Shown: piece after piece, positions 7,758 to 15,589 of the stretch | Layout: each line of letters starts with the position of its first letter | How positions within the stretch are numbered: position 1 is the stretch's first letter | Origin: Colivivens sp963645405 | GTDB taxonomy: Bacteria > Bacteroidota > Bacteroidia > Bacteroidales > Bacteroidaceae | Direction: 5' to 3' | Length of the DNA: 35,042 bases | Assembly (NCBI GenBank): GCA_963645405.1 | Contig: CAVISR010000021.1 | Location: 1-35,042 of the forward strand | The notes under the pieces: generated by a model | Told to the model about the DNA's origin: nothing | The model's database searches: none | Seen by the model: the letters and a program-made list of their open reading frames with translations, nothing else | Program-made: the position numbers and the translations under genes

Positions 7758-9218
7758 TTAAATCAGCGTGTTCTCTACTGCCCCGTTTACTTTCAGCCAG
7801 AAATTCGGCATAGCCGTCTTGAACTCCACATCTATATAATGACATTGTTCCTTGATAATGCCACGGCGGCGCACTGCAGGTTGTAGACAGTAGGTATCGA
7901 ACTCGTTCAAATTGACATCTTCAACATGAGTCCAATGAGGGAAGAATAATTTCATATAGGCCACAGCAATGCGTTTTACGGCGTTGAAGTCTCGGGTGTC
8001 TGCATTCTTATCGCATGCCACTAATTCATCGAAAAGCAGTCCGTAAATGTTTTGTGTTCGTAGTGAATGAAGTATCTCTGAGAAATATTCAACATTCAGA
8101 GTCCAGCCTTTATAGATGATTCCCTTATTGATACGCGGCAGATTCCATCCTTCGATGAAGCAATGGAAACGGTCCAGCAATGCAGACTCGCGGAATGACT
8201 GTGGCAACGAGTCAAAATATCGATAGTTCATAGGGCGACGCTGTTCATTGAGGGGAATATTGCCCATAATCATAAGTCCACATTCTGAACTGAACTCATT
8301 GTTGTCGATAGTCGTCTTGCCACTCTCCAAATACGACTTTAATGCAGCTTGTATCTCTGCTGGCTCTTGAAAAATGATAGTTTGGATCTCGTCAAAGGCT
8401 GTAAAATCGTGGTTCTTGATGATACCGTTCTGTTGCTTGGCCTTGTCGTAGAACAACTTGGCGCGTGTCACTTTACCCCCACTAACAAGCCAGCCATATT
8501 TCGAAAGGTTGCCAAAGACGAAGGACTTGCCTGTACCTTTCGGAGCTAATTCTATAACGTTAAGCCTTGGCTCCACAAATATGAGTAGTCTGCTCAAGAA
8601 CTCAATTTTCTGCGTCATGGTTTCAAAACCGTCTGCCTCATATTCCATAGCTGAGAGCAAAACGTCAATCCATTCCGGAGTGGAGAATGCAGTCCGCGCA
8701 CCGCGCAGATAGTCGATATCTACTGAGCGGTAGGGCTTGAATGGCTTGTAGTCCACCATTTCCACATGATTTTTTTTACCGTCATCGTCTGGGAGAACAG
8801 AAAGTTTGATGATACCCCACTTTTCACCATCCACCAACTCGCCTTGATGGTTCTTATATACATATTCAGGTATTTGGCCCTCGTTGATTTTGATGCCAAG
8901 GTCTGGAATTCCGAATCGACGGACTCCTTTTACCAAGTCTATGTAAATGATGAATCTTGTTAATAGAGTCAGTTCCTCCCCTGATGCCAAACGGTCTTTA
9001 ACCTCGGTCTGCCTTTGCGGAATCACCATATCGAGGAACCCTGTCAACCCCGAACGGTTTACAGAGCCGTCTTCATTAATGTACCGTTTGAGGATAAAGT
9101 CCTTCACAAATGATGGAAGATTGCGACCGGCAAACAAACTGTTGGTGGATGCTGGGTCTTTATATATGGCCATGGATGCAAATTGCTCCCTAACCTTTTG
9201 TATTGTTGATGTTTGCAT
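7758..9218 (-). CDS. brxL: BrxL-like AAA+ protein lacking the Lon protease domain
   Basis: This 486-aa protein is the last gene of the BREX operon. It has an N-terminal BrxL-type region (about 1-215), then an AAA+ ATPase with Walker A GTGKS at 228-232, Walker B FDE at 275-277, sensor-1 N320 (MIMGN) and an arginine-finger candidate R350 (LLDRF). BrxL proteins of type 1 BREX are about 670-690 aa and carry a C-terminal Lon-like protease domain. Here the protein ends about 135 residues after the arginine finger, with no Lon domain or Ser-Lys dyad visible. It is probably an ATP-driven DNA-binding ring, as shown for other BrxL proteins, rather than a protease. The short form may be normal for type 4 systems. 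Two bases separate it from pglZ, so they are co-translated. Confidence 0.88.
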   Translation of the reverse strand: MQTSTIQKVREQFASMAIYKDPASTNSLFAGRNLPSFVKDFILKRYINEDGSVNRSGLTGFLDMVIPQRQTEVKDRLASGEELTLLTRFIIYIDLVKGVRRFGIPDLGIKINEGQIPEYVYKNHQGELVDGEKWGIIKLSVLPDDDGKKNHVEMVDYKPFKPYRSVDIDYLRGARTAFSTPEWIDVLLSAMEYEADGFETMTQKIEFLSRLLIFVEPRLNVIELAPKGTGKSFVFGNLSKYGWLVSGGKVTRAKLFYDKAKQQNGIIKNHDFTAFDEIQTIIFQEPAEIQAALKSYLESGKTTIDNNEFSSECGLMIMGNIPLNEQRRPMNYRYFDSLPQSFRESALLDRFHCFIEGWNLPRINKGIIYKGWTLNVEYFSEILHSLRTQNIYGLLFDELVACDKNADTRDFNAVKRIAVAYMKLFFPHWTHVEDVNLNEFDTYCLQPAVRRRGIIKEQCHYIDVEFKTAMPNFWLKVNGAVENTLI

Positions 9219-9220
9219 AG

Positions 9221-11638
9221 TTAAAATCCGAATAAGTCATCCTCTTGGGCACCCGTATTGATGCCTATTTGGTCTGTCTGTTTGAAATTTCCTATAACAA
9301 GTGTGACTCTTGTAGCGGTGTCGACAAGATTCAGTCGTTCACTTTCATAGACGTCACCGCTTGTCTTATGGAGCAGATAATCCCTGCCATTGTATTCTAC
9401 TCTTGGAATATCAATGCTGCTTAATCCCTTGATGTTGTATTTTACAACAGGACTCGATGCCATCAATTCGGTAGTCAGCAGTTTTGCAGAATATTCATTG
9501 GCGTTTTTTTGGCTGGAAACTATTATAATAGGTACCAGAACCTCTTCTGGCGTTGCACCGCCATGCGCACCTTGTCCCGTAGGTGTCTTGGAGGACAGTG
9601 AATTGTGATTCAAGGAACAAATAGTCTTCCCGTCCGGTAAAATCAAATAGTTGTTGTCAGCAGACGGAATTCCCTTCGTCCATGTTGCGCATCTTCCAGA
9701 ATGGTCAGACTCGATTCCTGCAAGATTTATTCCACTGCCAAACTGGGCCATGTAACTGATGCCATGGTCTGATACAAAGGCTATCTTTTTGCCGTTGTAC
9801 TGCGACAGCACGCGGGTAATGGCCTCTTCCACGAGTCGCAGTTCGTCTATAATGTAGGTGGGGTAACTCTTTTGGGTGTGGGCAAACTTGTCAATATCAC
9901 CTATTTTTTCCAATGTACCACCTGATAACTCTTCCAGCTTCTTCTTGTTGACAGAGGTAACTGTAGGTAATTCTGCTGATGCGACATATACCTCATTGAG
10001 ATATACACCGTCCACATTGTGCTTCTCTATCACACTGGTAATGAATGGAATCCAGTCTATTCCAAGTCCATCAATCCAATAGTAGATATCTATGTCTTGT
10101 CGATTGTGCAGAATGGTTTTTACTGTCTTGAAGCCATCTTTCCATAACTCAAATGCTACTTGTGATGAACTATGCTCCTTCAATATTTGTTGCAAGTGAT
10201 CGTTTGCCTTATCCGCTATTTTTGAATGTACGTATTCAGAGAAATAGTCATTTATCCATTTAGAAGCATTTCCTAATTGTATGCCTAGTGGCGAAAGATA
10301 AGAACATAGCGAAGGCATTAGGCCTTGTATCTCATTAAGGCTTATCTTGCCTTTTCCCACCCACTCAATCATCAGACATTGTTCCGCCAAAGTGAGCGAT
10401 GTCATATATTTCATAGCATAGTAGTAACCACGTTCCGGGTCGGCTGCCATTGCCATGAGTTTGGCCTTTACCTTTTGTTCCGCCATTTGGGTGATCTGCA
10501 CGCTCTGCCTTTTTGCCTCTTCCAGCAAAGTGCGGCGTTGCGCTAAACATATAACATTATATGGTTCATCGAACACTTGTGTAGCTAAAAGAGAAAAGAG
10601 GTCAGACGTGCTTTGGGTCTTGCAGTTCTTAAGTGCTCTGGTCAGATAGGTCGATGCCGGTTCCCTCCATAGGAAGTAAAGTTTCAATAGCCAGCGTGAG
10701 AAATCGTCCTTGTTTTCAAACCATTCCTGTACAAAAGCAATGGCACCATGCAACTCGGAGGTATTGAACCGTTTGTTGATAAACGAGTCGAAATCGAAGT
10801 CGTCTATGTCTACTTGTGCTGCCAACTGTTCCCAATAGGGCAAGTCTTCCTCTTCGGCAACAAGTTCTCCGAAATCAATCCCTACGCCTTTGCTCAGAAA
10901 CTCGAACGCATTGTGGCAGACGGTATAATCAAAAGCGTTGTCAGGCTGTGCATTGTCTGCATTGGCAAAAATGCACTTCGATGAGCAGATGATTTGCGGC
11001 TTTACATTTGCACCAACTTTCTTCCAGAGCGAAATCCATTGGCGCAAGTTTTTGCAAATACTGTATTTTGTCTCAAGGCCTTGTACCCCATATGTTGTCC
11101 CATCGGTCAGTATCAGTCTGTAATTACGGTTCTCTATTCCTGAGTGATAGTCCCATATGTGAATATTCGGGTCATCCTTGAATTTGCTTACTTTGCTCTG
11201 CATACCTATGAGGGGTACATAGATGCGTTGGTGGCCTTGTTGGGAATCCCCTGGCGACTGCACAAGACGTATTGTCTTCAGCAACGAGTCGAATTCTGCA
11301 TAGTGCGTATTATCATAGAAACGGGTTATCTCAGAGAATGGCGCAATGACAAAATCGTTGGCTGGCAAACTCTTGATGTAAGCCTCAAACAAGGTAGCCA
11401 GTTGCGAATAGGTGATGAGCTTGTCATCTTGACCATCTTTCATCCATTTTTCAATACTCTGCACATACACATCATGGTCTTGGCAAACCTGCACGAACTC
11501 ACCAAAGTCGGTAAAATTCTCAAACAGCACAAAGCGTATTGGATAGCGGTTGCGAAGAGAACTCTCCGCACCCGTCCAGTTCTTGTCGACTTCTATCTCA
11601 TGATAAAGGTCTTGTAATGATGCAAACTCCTTGTACAT
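9221..11638 (-). CDS. pglZ: PglZ-domain protein of a type 4 BREX system
   Basis: This 805-aa protein has an N-terminal half without recognised motifs and a C-terminal alkaline-phosphatase-fold PglZ domain at about 515-710. Candidate metal ligands and nucleophile are D523 (WIDGLG), T559 or T561 (LPTVTS), D624-H625 (SDHG) and H692 (AHGGATPEE). The order and spacing fit this superfamily. PglZ is the signature BREX protein and is needed for defence. Its substrate is not settled, though nuclease or phosphodiesterase activity is known for some members. The protein ends in an acidic-hydrophobic peptide, QEDDLFGF, which looks like a protein-docking tail. It lies 6 bp after brxC and 2 bp before brxL. 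Confidence 0.92.
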   Translation of the reverse strand: MYKEFASLQDLYHEIEVDKNWTGAESSLRNRYPIRFVLFENFTDFGEFVQVCQDHDVYVQSIEKWMKDGQDDKLITYSQLATLFEAYIKSLPANDFVIAPFSEITRFYDNTHYAEFDSLLKTIRLVQSPGDSQQGHQRIYVPLIGMQSKVSKFKDDPNIHIWDYHSGIENRNYRLILTDGTTYGVQGLETKYSICKNLRQWISLWKKVGANVKPQIICSSKCIFANADNAQPDNAFDYTVCHNAFEFLSKGVGIDFGELVAEEEDLPYWEQLAAQVDIDDFDFDSFINKRFNTSELHGAIAFVQEWFENKDDFSRWLLKLYFLWREPASTYLTRALKNCKTQSTSDLFSLLATQVFDEPYNVICLAQRRTLLEEAKRQSVQITQMAEQKVKAKLMAMAADPERGYYYAMKYMTSLTLAEQCLMIEWVGKGKISLNEIQGLMPSLCSYLSPLGIQLGNASKWINDYFSEYVHSKIADKANDHLQQILKEHSSSQVAFELWKDGFKTVKTILHNRQDIDIYYWIDGLGIDWIPFITSVIEKHNVDGVYLNEVYVASAELPTVTSVNKKKLEELSGGTLEKIGDIDKFAHTQKSYPTYIIDELRLVEEAITRVLSQYNGKKIAFVSDHGISYMAQFGSGINLAGIESDHSGRCATWTKGIPSADNNYLILPDGKTICSLNHNSLSSKTPTGQGAHGGATPEEVLVPIIIVSSQKNANEYSAKLLTTELMASSPVVKYNIKGLSSIDIPRVEYNGRDYLLHKTSGDVYESERLNLVDTATRVTLVIGNFKQTDQIGINTGAQEDDLFGF

Positions 11639-11644
11639 AGGTTA

Positions 11645-14600
11645 CTAATCGTTTATCTTGTCTAACAACCACTCTCCAGCTTCGTCACACAGTTTGTTGA
11701 GCAATGCAAATGCATCTTGGGCCGTCATGTTTGCAATACGGTTCTTAGCCCGTTTGCGCTTCTCTGCTATAGCATCTGGATCAGTATAGCTCGTCTGCGA
11801 TAACAATTCTGATACGAAATTAGAAGTCGAAGAGCTAGAGTACGTTGTATCTGCATCTTCGTGAGAAACCTGTTGTGTCTTTGATGATTTCCACTGCAAG
11901 GCCTTTTTCTCCACTTCCTCTTCCGTCCAGTATCCCACTGTTGACTGCAAGTTCTGCTCAATGAAGTGCTTCACCTCGTCCACCTCATTTTCCTGGATGT
12001 TGATGTAGTCGAGCTGCATTAGATAGTTTTTGAAGCCATCGGAGAAAGCGGCATCTACATTGAGGATATTCTTCATTTCAAAGCGCAACTCCGAAATGAG
12101 GTCTATCGTTTCTTTCACCAACGCCGGGTTGCGGAGGTCTCGTTCCATGCAGATGGTCACAATGTTGTCTATCAACTTGCGTTCTACATCATTGACTGAT
12201 ATGGCGACTGGCAAATTAGAGAAAGCTGCTTCTGAGGCGTATTTCACGGTCCAAAGCGGATACCCCTTCTTGCCAAGGAATTCTGCAGTGATGGCATAAC
12301 GTGCGTCCTTCAGGCTCGACACGTCAGAATATGTGTTGTCCTTACTGTTGAGTTTGAATAGGGAGATGAGGTCTTTGCACAACTTTCCCTCTTCCGGTGT
12401 CTGGAACTTGAAGTTGAGTTTGGAGTTCGACTTCTTGTCATCCCACACCTTGAAGAGCCACACGATGTCGTCTATCAATGCATTCTTGTCACGTGGTTTT
12501 CCTTGCATATCGAATATCTTGCCTGCCCATGGTTTCAGAGCAAACGCCATCATGGCCATAGGGGCGAAACTGCCATAGAGTCCATAGGGCGGTTTCTGTA
12601 GTACAGAGAACTTATCGTCGAAGTTGAAGGGAAGGCTCTTGTCGGCATATTTGATGATACTCTGCACCTTGTCATACACCACTTTAAACGGATGGTTCTC
12701 AGGCACGTCATTCTTCCACTCCATATTGTCGTCAAGGCATTCTTGTATCAAATATTGCACTGGGCGCATCTGTGCAGTGATATTGGCAAGTTCTTCTTTG
12801 GATGTGGCAAAAATGAAGGTGCGAACAATCTCCTTTGAATTCTGCTGGCGCCAGAAGGTGGATGGTGTCTTTTGGCGTAACAGTTCGCACGCATCCGGTC
12901 CGTAAGGGAAGATCATCGGGGCTATCACACTGTTGACTATACTCGACAGATGTTTCACGGAAATGGGCTGTTTCTCGTGGCCGTTGATATAGACAGTGGC
13001 GTTGCCACGCTGCACAGTGTCCATCCACTCCTTCACCATTGACACTGCATGGTCGCGATGTACCTTCTGTTGGTCTATGAAGCCGTGACTGCTGGCACAG
13101 GCATAGTTTGCTTGATACTCAATGAATTGCTCGTACTTGGCATCGGTCAATACCTCATCAAACACCAGGAACACGATGTCCTTCAGATCCTTGTCGTTCT
13201 CATCCTCGGCACATTTTTCTGCAAAACTACGCAGTATGCCCAACTCTGTATTGTTGCGTGCCATGAGCAGGGCGAAGAAGAGGGCACTGGACTTTGTATC
13301 CCTTTTGGCACTCTTGATCTGGCTACGTAGCACGGCCTCATTCTGTTGATCGGAGAAGAACTTGAAACCGTAGGGACGTATCACCTTCTGCATCATCTTC
13401 TTCTCGAAAGAGGTTGAGGCTGCGTCCGAGAAGTTTAGTATCTGGCTGGTGTAACGGTATTGCACACTGCGCATCTCGTTTTTCTTCTCTTCTATCTCAC
13501 CTGACGGCAAGGCGGAGAACTGTACGGAATAGAGTCCGCCCGGTGCGCGCTGAATGATGCCTTGCTCGTTGAACCACTGCAACACGGTATCCACTTCGTC
13601 ATCATAGCGAGTGCCGGCAAAGAGGGCATGGATGTTGTCTTCGGAGGGTGTCACAAGGCCGTTGTTGTTCTCGCCGGATACGTTGTTGAAAGCATTGAGC
13701 AGCAATATGCCTTTGAATACAGCAAAGTGGGCTTCTCCCTCGTTGCTTACCTGCAGTTTGTAGGAGTTGTAGCGTTCGGTGACGGCTCCATAGTTTGTCA
13801 CATCGTCCTGGAACACCTTCAGCACATAGTCCCACAGATAGTCGGCGGTGATGGTGTCACGGTTAAGGAAGCGTTCCTCACTGTCGAGAAAATCGCGGAT
13901 GGAGTCGTTCTGACCAAGAAACTCAAATACACTTCGGCTTGACGAACCTACCACCGTAGCATAATGGGTGGCAAGATTGGCTGTGCCGGGGTGCAAGGGA
14001 TAGAGATTGAACAGGTCTTCACGGGTGGACTGCTGGTCATTGCTGGTAGCAGTGAAAATGTCAAGCAATTGGGAGTTCATTGTATAGAACTGCTCACGCA
14101 TCTGGCGGTGGCGCTCCTCGTCAATGATAGTAAACTTGCGTGACATGATCTTGAACGCAGACACCGACTCCATGTTGTATTTCATGCGGTGATAGCGTCC
14201 GTCCGTCTGTTTCAGTTGCTCCGAGTCGATACCATTGAAGGCAGACGGGTGGGAAATAAGGAATATGTAAGAGTTGCTTTCCTCATTCATGAACTTCTGT
14301 GCCACCTCCTGTAGTTGTTTCAGCACGGGTACACCGATAGCATCTGTCATCACGTCTGTGAACTCATCCCAGATGATGAGCAGACCGTTGTAAGTGCCTA
14401 TCTCTGCCAGTTTGTCTTGCACCTCAGTGAGCCACTGCTTGATGTTGTCGTTGTTCAGACGAATATCAAGTTGTGCTTCGCGCAGAGTGTCGGTAACACG
14501 GTGGAAGATGCCGAGGTCGCCTGTCTTCAAACTCTCTGCCAGTTGTTCGCTGTCGTCCACTACCGATGACAGGGCTGTATGTGTGTCTATCAGGTGGTTC

Positions 14601-15115
14601 CAGATTTCCGGGTTTTGGCGTATTTGCTCGATATAGTTCTCATAGTCTGTCGGCACAGCTATCTCTATCTTGTGTTTCCGGAGGGTCTCTGTCACGGCTT
14701 TCTGCAGCACGAGTGCAAGGTCGCCAGGGTGCGTCATGGCTCCAAGACCATACACGTTTACCGTGAGCAGACGTTTGCTTTCACGGAGGGAGTAAATGGC
14801 TTGGCGGATGGAGTCGAACTTGGCGTCCTTATATTCATAGTCCACCCAGTCGCGTATCTCGTCTACTTCGTCCCCGAGCAAATGGCTGATGACGGCGACG
14901 GCATGGCTCTTACCCGTGCCGTAAGTACCGTTTATCCAGAAACTCTTGTGATTGTCTATGTCGTTGCCACGCACGCTCTTTATGACCGTGCGTAATACGG
15001 AGTTGAACTGTTCGTTGGGGATGAACGAGACCCATTCACCCTTCTTTTCCTCTGCGATGTCGTAGGCTGCCTTGCCTCCACGCAGTTTTATAATGTCGTC
15101 ATACTTAGTAGCCAT
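11645..15115 (-). CDS. brxC: BrxC/PglY-like large P-loop ATPase
   Basis: This 1156-aa protein opens with the BrxC-type region containing Walker A GTYGTGKS (63-70) and Walker B LLIIWDE (245-251, D250 and E251). The remaining 900 residues are mainly helical, with no further known motif, as usual for BrxC (about 1200 aa). BrxC is required for BREX defence and modification and belongs to the ORC/CDC6-like STAND or AAA+ ATPases. It probably couples ATP binding to loading or sensing on DNA. It starts 27 bp downstream of the 148-aa gene and ends 6 bp before pglZ. The long acidic C-terminal part (serine-rich patch near 1090-1110) may be a flexible linker. Confidence 0.9.
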   Translation of the reverse strand: MATKYDDIIKLRGGKAAYDIAEEKKGEWVSFIPNEQFNSVLRTVIKSVRGNDIDNHKSFWINGTYGTGKSHAVAVISHLLGDEVDEIRDWVDYEYKDAKFDSIRQAIYSLRESKRLLTVNVYGLGAMTHPGDLALVLQKAVTETLRKHKIEIAVPTDYENYIEQIRQNPEIWNHLIDTHTALSSVVDDSEQLAESLKTGDLGIFHRVTDTLREAQLDIRLNNDNIKQWLTEVQDKLAEIGTYNGLLIIWDEFTDVMTDAIGVPVLKQLQEVAQKFMNEESNSYIFLISHPSAFNGIDSEQLKQTDGRYHRMKYNMESVSAFKIMSRKFTIIDEERHRQMREQFYTMNSQLLDIFTATSNDQQSTREDLFNLYPLHPGTANLATHYATVVGSSSRSVFEFLGQNDSIRDFLDSEERFLNRDTITADYLWDYVLKVFQDDVTNYGAVTERYNSYKLQVSNEGEAHFAVFKGILLLNAFNNVSGENNNGLVTPSEDNIHALFAGTRYDDEVDTVLQWFNEQGIIQRAPGGLYSVQFSALPSGEIEEKKNEMRSVQYRYTSQILNFSDAASTSFEKKMMQKVIRPYGFKFFSDQQNEAVLRSQIKSAKRDTKSSALFFALLMARNNTELGILRSFAEKCAEDENDKDLKDIVFLVFDEVLTDAKYEQFIEYQANYACASSHGFIDQQKVHRDHAVSMVKEWMDTVQRGNATVYINGHEKQPISVKHLSSIVNSVIAPMIFPYGPDACELLRQKTPSTFWRQQNSKEIVRTFIFATSKEELANITAQMRPVQYLIQECLDDNMEWKNDVPENHPFKVVYDKVQSIIKYADKSLPFNFDDKFSVLQKPPYGLYGSFAPMAMMAFALKPWAGKIFDMQGKPRDKNALIDDIVWLFKVWDDKKSNSKLNFKFQTPEEGKLCKDLISLFKLNSKDNTYSDVSSLKDARYAITAEFLGKKGYPLWTVKYASEAAFSNLPVAISVNDVERKLIDNIVTICMERDLRNPALVKETIDLISELRFEMKNILNVDAAFSDGFKNYLMQLDYINIQENEVDEVKHFIEQNLQSTVGYWTEEEVEKKALQWKSSKTQQVSHEDADTTYSSSSTSNFVSELLSQTSYTDPDAIAEKRKRAKNRIANMTAQDAFALLNKLCDEAGEWLLDKIND

Positions 15116-15142
15116 AAGCGTATGAATTTTGCTTGTTATTCT

Positions 15143-15589
15143 TTATTTGGTCAGGTAACGTTTGATGATGTTTCTTTTCAGATAGTCCCTGCTCTCCGCA
15201 TCTTGCAACAGGTCCCATAATTCATCGTCCAACTTTGCATAAAGCAGATTCTCACGGAGGTACTTGGCAGAAGGAGTATGTCCTTTAATCGATGGTCTGT
15301 TTTCTTTCTGCCATACTAAATGATAAAATGGTGCAGATGCCAGATGATAATATGGAACCACTAATGGAATTTTGCCTTGGCTGTCATATTGGAGCATCAA
15401 ACGTTTATAACTATCAATTAGTTGAGCGTCACTCCACAAAATTTGGTTACATTCTAATTTTGACAAGGATATAACATCTATGATGGATAGCATTAGTATC
15501 GGTTTTGCGATAGACTTGCCATTTGTTCCGTTTCCTTGGCGCATAGATAGTAACATGTCCTTATACAGATTGACGACAAATCCGTTCAT
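15143..15589 (-). CDS. Stand-alone sulfur-binding-domain-like protein (possible phosphorothioate reader)
   Basis: This 148-aa protein resembles the N-terminal domain of many HNH restriction endonucleases, the family that includes the sulfur-binding domain of the phosphorothioate-dependent nuclease ScoMcrA. The pattern is KPILMLSIIDVI (29-40), a VPYYHLASAPFYHLVW stretch (78-93, aromatic residues near the recognition surface in that family), a helix with LRENLLYAKLDDELWDLL (111-128), and RNIIKRYL at the end. No HNH or other nuclease domain follows. It overlaps brxP by one base (TAATG), so the two are co-translated. This suggests a partner that reads the mark made by BrxP. The family match is by eye and the sulfur-binding role is inferred. 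Confidence 0.65.
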   Translation of the reverse strand: MNGFVVNLYKDMLLSMRQGNGTNGKSIAKPILMLSIIDVISLSKLECNQILWSDAQLIDSYKRLMLQYDSQGKIPLVVPYYHLASAPFYHLVWQKENRPSIKGHTPSAKYLRENLLYAKLDDELWDLLQDAESRDYLKRNIIKRYLTK

